NCBI GenBank assembly: GCA_020073545.1
Contig: JAIQEZ010000011.1
Location: 1 to 58,388, forward strand
Length of the DNA stretch: 58,388 nt
Direction: 5' to 3'
Origin: Terriglobia bacterium
GTDB lineage: Bacteria; Acidobacteriota; Terriglobia; UBA7540
Both the position numbers and the translations under genes were made by a program. How positions within the stretch are numbered: the first letter of the stretch is position 1; the number at the start of each line of letters is the position of its first letter. Positions 43,313 to 52,207 of the stretch are shown one piece after another. The notes beneath the pieces were generated by a model that searched no databases, had not been told where the DNA came from, and was given only the letters and a program-made list of their open reading frames with translations.

Positions 43313-43984
43313 ATGCGAGACCATGCCTGCGCGGGCAACAACGGTACTTTGACCAAGGCCTCACTGCGTGTGGGGCCGAGCTTCACCCGCTTCAGCGCCC
43401 AGGATATCCCTGACGCCTGCTTGGAACACGTCATCGAAATGGCCCGGCTCGCGCCCTCGGAATGGGACGTCCAGCCCTGCCGCTGGATCGTGGTGCGCAG
43501 CGAAACCGCCAAGAAACAGCTCGAGGCGGCCACTCATATCAAAGTCCCCCTCAGTTCCGCCCCCGCCATTCTGATCTGTCTGGCCGATACCTTGGCTTGG
43601 AAGTCCGCTCCGCAGCACCTGCAGGAAATGGTCGCGAACCAGAGAATCACCGAGGCGGAAGCCCGCGACGCCCTGCGCAGCCTGCGCGAATACTATTCCG
43701 CGTCTCCGGAGGTCGCCAGGCGTACCGCGCTCGCCAGTAGTTTCGTCGCCCTGCACCAGATGCTTCTGGCGGCTGCCGAGTGCAGCCTTTCGGCTTACTG
43801 GGTGACCGAATTCGACGAACTCAAAATCAAGACGCATTTCCACATTCCTGACCACTTCCTGGTTGCGGCGCTGCTCCCCCTCGGCTACCGCGAGGAGACT
43901 CTGCCGCCGCCGGTCCCCAAACTCCCCCTGCGTGCCCTCGTGTATCAAGAAAAGTTCGGCGAAACCTTGAACGCAAAACCCTGA
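43313..43984 (+). CDS. Nitroreductase-family protein
   Basis: 223 residues from ATG 43313 (AGGTGA nearby; a TTG at 43307 is also in frame). The family pattern is visible: VIEMARLAPSEWDVQPCRWI (FMN phosphate contact region), VALHQMLLAAAECSLSAYWV and HFLVAALLPLGYREE near the end. These enzymes are FMN-dependent NAD(P)H oxidoreductases; the true substrate is open. It is the last gene of the operon with radical SAM, DUF1858-like and YwiC genes and starts 14 bases behind the YwiC stop. Confidence 0.85.
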   Translation: MRDHACAGNNGTLTKASLRVGPSFTRFSAQDIPDACLEHVIEMARLAPSEWDVQPCRWIVVRSETAKKQLEAATHIKVPLSSAPAILICLADTLAWKSAPQHLQEMVANQRITEAEARDALRSLREYYSASPEVARRTALASSFVALHQMLLAAAECSLSAYWVTEFDELKIKTHFHIPDHFLVAALLPLGYREETLPPPVPKLPLRALVYQEKFGETLNAKP

Positions 43985-44337
43985 CAAGGCTTTAGACGCA
44001 AAGAATAGTGACGAGTGACCCGCCGCGGCGGGACGAGTGGCGGGCGAGCCCCCCGCAGATTTCTGGCTCCAGACCCCGGTTCATCTTCCCACCCAAATCT
44101 GCCGATAACCGATGCGGGGAAGTGTGTCACGGGGGCATCATGGATCGGCTGATCGGATCATCGGGCCATCGGTCCATTGAGTCATCGGATGAAGGCCGGA
44201 AGTTAGATCACCCGACCACCAGATCTCCCGATCACCGGATTCTTCTGCCTCCTGCCCTTCCTCTTCCCTATCACCGGTTCCCTGTAACCTGTCCCCTGGT
44301 CTTTCCGCCCCTAGCACCTAGTCCCTGCCCTGGAGAC

Positions 44338-44640
44338 GGTAGCAGTAGGCGGTAAGCGGTGGGGGGTGGTGGCGTGCGGTAGGTGGGGGACGTCGATTTG
44401 GGGCTACCGGCGGGCCGAGAATGCACCGGCTGCTTGTCTGGGAACCCGCGTGCGGGGGGGCTGTCGTCCTGAGGCGAAGCTGGAGGATCCTTGTCATTTC
44501 GCTCAGGGTAAACTCCGCGGAGAATCCCGGCCTTGGATCGAAGAGACTCTTTTCCACTGGACGAGCGCACTGCCGAGATCCTTCGTCCTCCCGATAAGAT
44601 CGGGACTCCTCAGGATGACAGCGTGGGCGAGAAAAACCGC
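44338..44640. repeat. ~320-base duplicated non-coding unit, copy 1
   Basis: Starts with GTAGGCG-type heptamers. It contains GGGGGACGTCG, a shared stretch GGATCCTTGTCATTTCGCTC, and ends in CCCGATAAGATCGGG then CTCAGGATGACAGCG. The same blocks appear in the same order 318-325 bases later. Confidence 0.85.
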
Positions 44641-44654
44641 CAGAGCCGCGGGGT

Positions 44655-44960
44655 GAGGGCAGTGGGCAGTAGGCAGCAGGTGGTAGGTGGCATGCGGCAG
44701 GTGGGGGACGTCGCTTTTCGGCTACCGGCGGGCGAAGAATGCACCGGCTGATTGTCCGGGAACTCGCCTGCTGGGAGGTCTGTCATCCTGATCCCGCCGT
44801 GCGGGAGAAGGATCCTTGTCATTTCGCTCAGGGTAGACTCCGCGGAGAATCCCGACATTGGATCGAAAAGACTTTTTTCCACCGGACGAGCGCACTGCGG
44901 GGATCCTTCGTCGTCCCGATAAGATCGGGGCTCCTCAGGATGACAGCGGACGGCCAGAGC
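44655..44960. repeat. ~320-base duplicated non-coding unit, copy 2
   Basis: Second copy of 44338-44640, diverged by small indels and substitutions. Both start with GTGGGCA/GTAGGCA-type 7-base repeats. The GGATCCTT...CTCAGGATGAC core is a kind of dispersed repeat; a decayed trace lies near 23060. Confidence 0.85.
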
Positions 44961-45061
44961 CCGCCCTGAGCTCGCCGAAGGGACCTGTCCCGATGTTGTT
45001 GATCGGGAGGGCCGCGCTAGGGGGCCGGATCATCTTAAACGTTATTGGTTGAAGGAAACCG

Positions 45062-45529
45062 TCAATCGGAGATCAACACGAGCCGGCCGATTACCCCCAA
45101 CACGATTGCAGCCGCTAATTGCGTTTGTTCCTTTCCAAGCTTGAGACGCGACAGATAATCATTGAGGACCGAGATAGCTTGCAGGGGGTTCCGCCTGTCC
45201 AGTTCAATGTATTCCTTGTCGATCTCGAAGCCCTTGACCGGGACTCCTCGCTCTACGACAAGGATTCGTGTCTTCCCGCAAGCCCGTGCAAAACCGATTT
45301 CCTGATTAACGAACGCTGAATAGGCTCCACCTTGAGTCCAGAACGCAACGAGGCAATCGCTGGTCCTAATTGCGTTCTCGATTTTCTGCGGCAAGGAGTT
45401 CCCGAATTGCCAGTCCCTCTCTGCGATGTAGCAGCCTATGCCCCTGAGTTGAGCTTGCTTTGCCGCCTCATAGACGATGGCGAGATCATCTTGACGCATG
45501 CTGTGACTCACAAAAACACTGAAGCCCAT
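45062..45529 (-). CDS. TIR-domain protein with C-terminal membrane helix
   Basis: 155 residues. The TIR domain fills residues ~1-130: FSVFVSHSMRQDD at the start, GCYIAERDWQFGNSLPQKIE in the middle (box 2-like) and SAFVNQEIGFA with Glu77 at the position of the NADase catalytic Glu. A hydrophobic segment (~138-152, AAAIVLGVIGRLVLI) at the end may anchor it in the membrane. Prokaryotic TIR proteins are often NAD-degrading or signal-making effectors in phage defence. A very strong ribosome site (GGAGGTGATC) precedes the ATG. It lies 26 bases downstream of a type ISP enzyme fragment on the same strand, suggesting a defence locus. Confidence 0.85.
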   Translation of the reverse strand: MGFSVFVSHSMRQDDLAIVYEAAKQAQLRGIGCYIAERDWQFGNSLPQKIENAIRTSDCLVAFWTQGGAYSAFVNQEIGFARACGKTRILVVERGVPVKGFEIDKEYIELDRRNPLQAISVLNDYLSRLKLGKEQTQLAAAIVLGVIGRLVLISD

Positions 45530-45555
45530 TTTGAGATCACCTCCCGGTGACCGCC

Positions 45556-45804
45556 TTACTCAATCGGCCATTTGGGGATGGCGGCGTCAATTTCCGCCAT
45601 GAGGCGGATTGTTTCTTTCAAGGCCACGATTACTTTCTGATAGTGAAAGATGTCGTCAGACGAAAGCTTCCGTCCACGGCGGTCTTTGAGCCACTTCTCG
45701 CAAACCTGATAGCCGCCGATGTGGAAATTCCAGACTTCGGGCGGCACGCCTTCGAAGTACCACCCCAAGTTCCCGCTTTGCGCGCCTCCCCTGTTTATGT
45801 ACAT
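45556..45804 (-). pseudogene. C-terminal fragment of a type ISP restriction-modification enzyme
   Basis: 82 codons from an internal ATG; the open frame extends upstream to about 45858 without a start. YFEGVPPEVWNFHIGGYQVC, then KWLKDRRGRKLSSDDIFHYQ and LKETIRLMAEIDAAIP, match the extreme C-terminus of single-chain type ISP enzymes (LlaBIII-like), part of the target-recognition region. The helicase, nuclease and methylase parts are absent from the window, so this is most likely a relic. As a stand-alone gene upstream of TIR it might still be expressed. Confidence 0.78.
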
Positions 45805-45858
45805 GCGATCCGCTCTAGAAAAGACGCATCTCGTCAGCGCCTGATTGCTCTGGCCAGG

Positions 45859-46254
45859 GTCACGATGCTAGCTGCCCCGTTGAGCAGGTTGAACGCCACA
45901 TAAACGAGGACAACCCACACCGGTCGCTTAGGATTCTGCTCTTGGGGGGACCTGCAAATCCTGCGCCGGAACCGGTAGCATGTGCTCACAGAACTGCGAT
46001 TGCTGCAGCGGGAACTGTAACCCAGGTGTCGGTTACCGTTGCACATGACACGGGTGGAGCAAGTCACGGCGCTTCTAACCGGGTTTGCCCGGGGGGATGT
46101 GTCCGCGCGCCTGAAGAGGCCGGCACCCCTGCGTTCTCGCCGGAAAGCCGAGGGCCTCAGGACTTGAGGGGAATGGAGCGGAGGTGTAGACTTAATCAAG
46201 GTGGGGGCATTTGTAGGGAAAAGCCCCCAGACTAGCTCCTCTGGTGTCGCGGCG
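45859..46254. other. Intergenic stretch upstream of the VWFA gene
   Basis: Nothing recognisable beyond the leader of the next gene. An alternative GTG start for that gene lies at 46201. Confidence 0.45.
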
Positions 46255-48348
46255 ATGAATCCTTCCCGCCCAGGCCCACGGTACCAGAAGCTGGCGGGCA
46301 CTCTGCTGCCATGCCTGGTGGTAATGGGGGTGGCGGTTTTCGCGCCGCCGATGCACGGCTCTGGCCAGGCTGCGGAGGAGCCCAGCCCGCAAGGCGTCAT
46401 CCGCATCACGGTCAACCTGGTGCAGGTTGATGCGGTCGTTACCGATTCGAAGGGCCACCAGGTTACGAATCTTCGGCCGGAGGACTTTGAGATCCTCGAA
46501 GACGGCCGCCCGCAGACCATCACGAACTTCTCATACATTGCGGTGGCCGCCCCTGCCGGCCGCGGAGCTCTCGCCCAGCCTCCTGCGGTGCCGGCCGGTG
46601 TGCCCCGGGTGCCGCCAGTGCGGCTGCGGGCTGAACAGGCCCGTCGAACTATCGCTATTCTGGTTGATGATCTGGGGTTGTCCTTTGAGAGCACAGCATA
46701 TGTTCGCGATGCCCTGAAAAAGTTTGTGAACCATGACGTACAACCCGGAGACCTCGTGGCAATCGTGCGCACATCCAGCGGAATAGGGGCGCTTCAGCAG
46801 TTCACGAACGATACGCGCTTGCTAATGGCTGCCATCGACCGCATTCGCTGGGCTTTTGTGCGTCGCTACAGTTCCTTCCCCTTGACGAATGACGGTGCGC
46901 TAGGCCGTGATCGTCCGGGCATCTCAAGCCAGGGTCAGCGGGACGACATTGAGGCAGCTCAACAACGCGAAGACGAGCATTTCGAGCGCGTCCACGCGTT
47001 CGGCACATCAGCTGCTCTTCGTTATGTCCTGCGAGGATTACGAGACGTTCCTGGTCGCAAGGCGGTGATTCTGCTCTCCGAGGGACAGGTACTTGGCGGG
47101 TCCACGGATCCCAGCATTCAGCAGATGCAGCGCAAGCTGGTTGATCTTGCTAACCGGTCGTCAGTCGTGATTTATACCATTGATCCGCGGGGCCTCCGCG
47201 TGCTCCTGTACGGCGCAGACCAAGCGCAGCCGCCGCCAATTCTGGCAGGCATTGCCGATTACTTCGACTCACAGGGTGGTATGGCCTACCTGGCCAAGCA
47301 GACCGGCGGCTTTTTCGTCTATAACAATAACGATATTGTTGGCCCAATGCGCCAAGCCTTGAACGACCAAAGCGGCTACTACTTGATCGGCTATAAGCCG
47401 AGTTCGGATACCTTCACAGCTAAGAACGCCCGCGGCTATCACCACCTCCAAGTGAAGGTCAAAGTCCCCGGCCTTCACATCCGCTCGCGGACGGGCTTCT
47501 ACGGCATACCGGACAAAGAATGGCGGCCTGTCTATCGCACTCGGGTCGAGCAATTAAGGGCTGCCATCGCTTCGCCGTTTGGGGCCTCGGCGGTTCACGT
47601 CTATCTCGCTTCCCAATTTGTGGGCACGGGTTCCAAGAACTCCATCGTGCGCCTGTGGTTACACATCGACGCAGCCGATTTGACATTTCAGGAAACGCCG
47701 GACGGGATAAAGCAGTCGGCAATCGATGTTATGGCCTTGACCTTTGATGACCATGGAGCGCCTGTCAACGGCATGGATCGTACTTTCACCGGGTCTTTTG
47801 GACGCTACGAATTCGACGCAATTCGCAAACTGGGAGTGAATTTCCGGATGGAGATTCCCATCAAGGACCCGGGGGCGTACCAGTTACGGGTGGCAGCTCG
47901 AGACCCGGCTTCGCAACGAGTCGGTTCTGCCAGCGAGTTCATCGAGATTCCGGACCTGGGGCGAAACAGGCTGACCCTGTCAGGCATCGTCCTCAACGCC
48001 GGTGGCCTGGGCGAGAAGGGCCCGGCGATGCGACGATTCCGCCCCGGCGACCGCGTGGGCTACCAACTGGAAATCTACAATGCCCGCCGGGGCGCGCCCG
48101 GGCAGGCTCCTGACCTGGAGGGAAGGGTTCAGATTTTTCGCGACGGCCGTTTGGTGTCAACGCTGAATCCCGGAGCGATCAGCGAAATCCCGTGGAACGC
48201 GAAGCGTCTGGTGATGACAGGTGAGTTGACGCTCGGTCCCGAGATGCTCCCCGGTGATTACGTGCTCCAGATCACAGTTACCGACAAGCTGGCGCCCCAA
48301 CATCGTTCGGCCGCGAGTCAGTGGATTGATTTTGAGATACTGCCGTGA
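46255..48348 (+). CDS. Exported VWFA-related protein of acidobacterial type
   Basis: About 697 residues from ATG 46255 (GTG 46201 would add 18). A hydrophobic signal segment (LAGTLLPCLVVMGVAVFAPP) precedes the family hallmark IRITVNLVQVDAVVTDSKGH with LRPEDFEILEDGRPQTI. The VWA domain follows with a MIDAS-like VDDLGLS near residue ~145, QPGDLVAIVRTSSGIGALQQFT and GRKAVILLSEG. The C-terminal ~300 residues are beta rich. The domain order fits the family described as VWFA-related acidobacterial domain proteins; they are exported and probably mediate adhesion or protein contacts. There is no good ribosome site for either start. Confidence 0.87.
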   Translation: MNPSRPGPRYQKLAGTLLPCLVVMGVAVFAPPMHGSGQAAEEPSPQGVIRITVNLVQVDAVVTDSKGHQVTNLRPEDFEILEDGRPQTITNFSYIAVAAPAGRGALAQPPAVPAGVPRVPPVRLRAEQARRTIAILVDDLGLSFESTAYVRDALKKFVNHDVQPGDLVAIVRTSSGIGALQQFTNDTRLLMAAIDRIRWAFVRRYSSFPLTNDGALGRDRPGISSQGQRDDIEAAQQREDEHFERVHAFGTSAALRYVLRGLRDVPGRKAVILLSEGQVLGGSTDPSIQQMQRKLVDLANRSSVVIYTIDPRGLRVLLYGADQAQPPPILAGIADYFDSQGGMAYLAKQTGGFFVYNNNDIVGPMRQALNDQSGYYLIGYKPSSDTFTAKNARGYHHLQVKVKVPGLHIRSRTGFYGIPDKEWRPVYRTRVEQLRAAIASPFGASAVHVYLASQFVGTGSKNSIVRLWLHIDAADLTFQETPDGIKQSAIDVMALTFDDHGAPVNGMDRTFTGSFGRYEFDAIRKLGVNFRMEIPIKDPGAYQLRVAARDPASQRVGSASEFIEIPDLGRNRLTLSGIVLNAGGLGEKGPAMRRFRPGDRVGYQLEIYNARRGAPGQAPDLEGRVQIFRDGRLVSTLNPGAISEIPWNAKRLVMTGELTLGPEMLPGDYVLQITVTDKLAPQHRSAASQWIDFEILP

Positions 48349-48572
48349 AGCGGGCAGTGAATAGTGGAAGTGGACAGCCCGGCGGAGCCGCAAGCCGAGA
48401 ACGAAATCACCACCAAGACCACGGAGGTCGCAGAAATCCCAGGGAAGAGACGGTAAGCATCTTTCTCTTTGGTCTCTGTGCGCTTCGGGGTGAATCTTTT
48501 CTCGGGGGTCCGAGGAGGCAAGCAACTTTGGGGGTGTGAACTTCCGACCTCCCGTGCAGACAGGGGGAAGTC

Positions 48573-51500
48573 ATGAAGCGCCATTGCCAGCCGGCGATAA
48601 AGGCAATCCTATCCCTACTGGTGTTTTTCGCGGCAGGGTGCGTCTGGCGGGCGTTTTCACAACAAGGCGTTATCAGTAGGCGGACAGGTGGCCGGTTGAA
48701 CACCGCGTCGGCGCGCCAAGCGAATTCCCGTGCAGTGCGAATGAGTGCCAACGGGAAAGACAAGCACGGTGCGGATCCTCGTAGTAGCAAGGACGCCTCC
48801 GGCGGACAGTGGACACTAATCGGCCCACAGCCGCTAATCGGTCCGACGGGGGAGCCGAGCGGCGGGATGGTGGCACATTCGGGCCTGGTGAACGGGCTTG
48901 CCGTGGACCCACGGAACTCCAACGTGGCGTATTTGGGGGCCGCCGGAGGCGGCGTGTGGAAGACTACCGACGGCGGCCAGACCTGGACTCCATTGACCGA
49001 TAACCAACCCTCCCTCCAAATCGGAGCGCTCGTGCTCGATCCCACTAATCCCGATACTGTTTATGCCGGTACCGCCGTGTCAAACCTCTTTTTCGGCAAT
49101 ACTGGGGCGGGGATATTGAAATCGGTCGACGGGGGAGCCACATGGGGGCAGTTGCCAGGACCGTTGCCGTACGGCCCAGGGCTCGAAGCGGTCATCTGGT
49201 CGCTGGCCGTCAGCCCCAGCGACGGCAATATCCTGCTCGCCGTGGATTCGTCAGCTACGGGCGCCGCCGTCTATCGCTCGGCGGATGGCGGGAATACTTG
49301 GAATCAGGTTATTGCCCCTAATACCGCATTTGCCGGCCAAGTGCTATTTGACCCTTCGAACGGAAACATTGCCTACGCGACCCTTGGCGGAGTCTACAAG
49401 TCAACCGATGGCGGCAACACCTGGACGGGCGCCAACGGAACCGGGAGCAACGTGCTTCCGACCGGGGGCTTTATTTCTCTGGCCATTGCCGCCTCCAGTC
49501 CTGAGACGCTCTATGCCGGAACTCCAGACTCCACCGGTGCACAGATGTTCAAGACGGTTGATGGCGGACAGAGCTGGACGCCCTTGTCTGGTTCGCCATG
49601 GTGTTGGGACGTTCTAGTGGACCCCGTCAACGCAAACGTTGTCTTCGCCGGAGCCGCGGGCTTGAATCGATCAACGGATGGCGGTCTGACTTGGACCTTG
49701 CTCTCCGCCGGGGGAGGCGGGTACCACGGGGGCATGGCATTTTCGGCTGATGGCAGCACTCTCTATCTTGGGAGCGAATGGGGCGTATGGGTTGCCAGCG
49801 ATCTGACGAACAGCAATTTGACTCTAAAGGACCTCAACACCACGCTGGCGATACAGGAGTTTTTCGGCATCGTGATTCATCCGACCAACCCGGAAATCGG
49901 CTTCGCGGGGTCAGAAAGCAACGGCGTGGACATGTACTCGGGTTCATTACAGTGGCAGTGGGTCACCTGCGACGACGGCGGGCCGGATTTCGCTTTCGAT
50001 TTCATGAACCCCAGTACCATCTATGTCGCCTGCTCCTCACCCCCGAGCGTTCAAAAGTCCACCAACAACGGAGCCAGCTTTGTTCAGGTCCAAAACGGAA
50101 TCGATCCTAGCGAGTTCCTACCGGGGATGGCTCCGGGCTTGGCGATGGACCCCGCGAATTCACAGAGGCTCTATCTCGCCGCCGGCCACGTGTGGCAGAC
50201 GAACGACGGCGCCAATACCTGGACGGCCATTTCGCCGGTCCTAGGCCCTGGGAATGGGCTGACCCAGGCATTGGCCGTAGCCTCGACTGACCCGAATACG
50301 GTCTATTGGGGGAACTCGAACGGCGTCTACGTCACCACGAACGCGCTAGCTGGCTCCGGCGCAACCTGGGCCGACGTTGGCACTGGATTGCCACCGCTCC
50401 TAAACCAGATCGCGGTTGATCCCGCGAGCGCCGGCACGGCGTATGCCGCGTTCGCGAGCTACGTCGGCGGTCATGTTTACAAGACCACGAACCGTGGAGC
50501 GAGTTGGACCGATATCAGCGGCTATCTCCCCAATCTCAAGGTCAATGATGTCGCCGTCGATCCGGATGTCCCCAACACCTTGTATATTGCAACCGAGCAG
50601 GGCGTTTATTCGACGGCGGACGGAGGCAACGCCTGGAATCTGCTGGGTGCCGGGCTGCCGAACGTGACGGTGACGGCGCTCAAGCTTCACCGGCCCACCC
50701 GCATCCTGCGCGCCGCCACGCTGGGTCGAAGCGCGTGGGACCTGCAACTGGCCGCGGTGGCTTCCCCGGTGGCGCTGTCAACCACCAGCCTCTCGTTTGG
50801 CAACCAAGCTGCGGCCCAGACCGTTACACTCACCAATAGCGGCACGGCGCCACTTACCCTGTACAGCGTTAGCGCCCCCACCGGCTTCTCGCAGAGCAAC
50901 ACTTGCGGCATCCAGCTCCAGGCTGGAGGCAGTTGCTCGATAACGGTAAGCTTTGTCGCCAACGTGTCTGGCTCCTATTCCGGTAACATCACCGTCACCG
51001 ATGACGCTCCGGGCCAGCCGCAGTTGATTGCCGTGAGCGGGACAGGGAGCGGCGTTCCGGATTTTTCGTTGGCCATTCCTTCGGGATCGTCCCCTGCCAC
51101 AGTCACTGCGGGACAAAGGGCAAGCTACGCCCTGAGTGTTACCCCTCAAGGAGGTTTCAGCCAGACGGTATCACTCGCGTGCACCGGGGCGCCTTCCGAG
51201 GCGACCTGCTCCGTGTCACCGGCCTCAGTCACGTTGGATGGCAAGGATGCTGCTACCGCCACTGTGACAGTTACCACAACTGCCCCATCGCTTGTTGTGC
51301 GCAGCCCCTTTGACACGCCTGCAAACGGCCGCACCCCCAGAGTTTTTCCACCAGTGTGGGCTTGGGCTTTAGCGCTGATTGGTGTCCTGCTCGCCTTGAG
51401 CTTACCAAGTAAACTTCGCCGAGTCCCGACCGCGAGCGAGCTGGGCTTAGGGCTCATGATCCTCGTCGTGATGCTCTGGGCTGCCTGTGGCGGCGGTGGC

Positions 51501-51620
51501 GGTACCACTCATAACTCCGGAACGCCCGCCGGAACCTACACGCTGACGGTGACGGGCAGCACGGGTTCGGGCTCTTCTGCCCTGAGCCACAGCGTGACGC
51601 TCACCCTGACGGTGAGTTAG
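48573..51620 (+). CDS. Large surface protein with Asp-box (BNR/sortilin-type) propeller and Ig-like domain
   Basis: 1015 residues, GGGGGAAG before ATG. A signal or lipoprotein-like N-terminus (AILSLLVFFAAGC) precedes a propeller with at least eight Asp-box motifs such as KTTDGGQTW, KSVDGGATW, RSADGGNTW, KSTDGGNTW and RSTDGGLTW (~residues 100-720). An ASPM/Hydin-like Ig fold follows (LSFGNQAAAQTVTLTNSGTA, ~735-825), then a second Ig-like segment and two hydrophobic stretches (~928-945 and ~955-970). A Gly-rich, Thr-rich tail ends the chain. Such proteins resemble sialidase/VPS10-type propellers without visible catalytic residues; binding or structural surface role inferred. Confidence 0.82.
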   Translation: MKRHCQPAIKAILSLLVFFAAGCVWRAFSQQGVISRRTGGRLNTASARQANSRAVRMSANGKDKHGADPRSSKDASGGQWTLIGPQPLIGPTGEPSGGMVAHSGLVNGLAVDPRNSNVAYLGAAGGGVWKTTDGGQTWTPLTDNQPSLQIGALVLDPTNPDTVYAGTAVSNLFFGNTGAGILKSVDGGATWGQLPGPLPYGPGLEAVIWSLAVSPSDGNILLAVDSSATGAAVYRSADGGNTWNQVIAPNTAFAGQVLFDPSNGNIAYATLGGVYKSTDGGNTWTGANGTGSNVLPTGGFISLAIAASSPETLYAGTPDSTGAQMFKTVDGGQSWTPLSGSPWCWDVLVDPVNANVVFAGAAGLNRSTDGGLTWTLLSAGGGGYHGGMAFSADGSTLYLGSEWGVWVASDLTNSNLTLKDLNTTLAIQEFFGIVIHPTNPEIGFAGSESNGVDMYSGSLQWQWVTCDDGGPDFAFDFMNPSTIYVACSSPPSVQKSTNNGASFVQVQNGIDPSEFLPGMAPGLAMDPANSQRLYLAAGHVWQTNDGANTWTAISPVLGPGNGLTQALAVASTDPNTVYWGNSNGVYVTTNALAGSGATWADVGTGLPPLLNQIAVDPASAGTAYAAFASYVGGHVYKTTNRGASWTDISGYLPNLKVNDVAVDPDVPNTLYIATEQGVYSTADGGNAWNLLGAGLPNVTVTALKLHRPTRILRAATLGRSAWDLQLAAVASPVALSTTSLSFGNQAAAQTVTLTNSGTAPLTLYSVSAPTGFSQSNTCGIQLQAGGSCSITVSFVANVSGSYSGNITVTDDAPGQPQLIAVSGTGSGVPDFSLAIPSGSSPATVTAGQRASYALSVTPQGGFSQTVSLACTGAPSEATCSVSPASVTLDGKDAATATVTVTTTAPSLVVRSPFDTPANGRTPRVFPPVWAWALALIGVLLALSLPSKLRRVPTASELGLGLMILVVMLWAACGGGGGTTHNSGTPAGTYTLTVTGSTGSGSSALSHSVTLTLTVS

Positions 51621-52207
51621 TCAAAGCAAGGCGCAATAGGCTCAAGCCCTGCGCCGCCGAAGGTCCGCCGATCTAGATGGCTGGCGGGTCAAAGGAGACC
51701 CGCGCAAGGCGGGTGAAAAGACACCTTGGTCCCGGTTTGCGGGATGAGGTCGTTTGTTTTTTCACGGCTTCTTACCGCTGGCTCATGGCGGATTTCTCGC
51801 CAAACCCCCTGGCCGTGTTTCATTCCCAGTCGAGGCCCATGCCAGTATCTGGGTGTTACTTCGGAAGGTCCACAACCAAGGATGCCTGTACTCGGCGCTC
51901 GGCTGCTTGCCAACTGCGGAGTTCAAGCGCAGTTTGCTGGCTCCATCCAACGCTGACAATGTGTCCCCGCGAGAGTAATGCGGCTCAAAGTCGTCCTCTA
52001 TGTGACTAACCGCATCAGAAAGGGAACTGTTGAGGAAATTAACGCAATGCGATGGAAAACGCGGGCACGGCTGACGCGATCAGTGTCGGCGGTCCACAAC
52101 GTAAAGAAAATGAACGATTTCTAAACGTGACGTCAGACAAAATCTACATGGCAATGGCGATATGTTTGCTGTATGCTATCACCCCGTCGAGTTGCTGACC
52201 GTGCCAA
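51621..52207. other. Intergenic stretch of 587 bases
   Basis: No gene is seen. At 51656-51672 lies GCCGAAGGTCCGCCGAT, repeated at 9731-9747 behind the OLD gene, so it is a dispersed element. The remainder is unstructured by eye. Confidence 0.5.

Larger units (their letters stand above)
43985..45061. other. Non-coding repeat region with a duplicated ~320-base unit
   Basis: No gene. 43985-44340 holds drifting 7-base repeats (ATCGGTC-like around 44145-44200, CCTGTAA-like at 44272-44335). It is followed by two copies of a longer unit (44338-44640 and 44655-44960). Confidence 0.65.

Noticed and set aside
48157-49045. Minus-strand open frames across the start of the Asp-box protein
   Set aside because: Asp-box repeats on the plus strand are unmistakable, and these frames show only mirrored composition.
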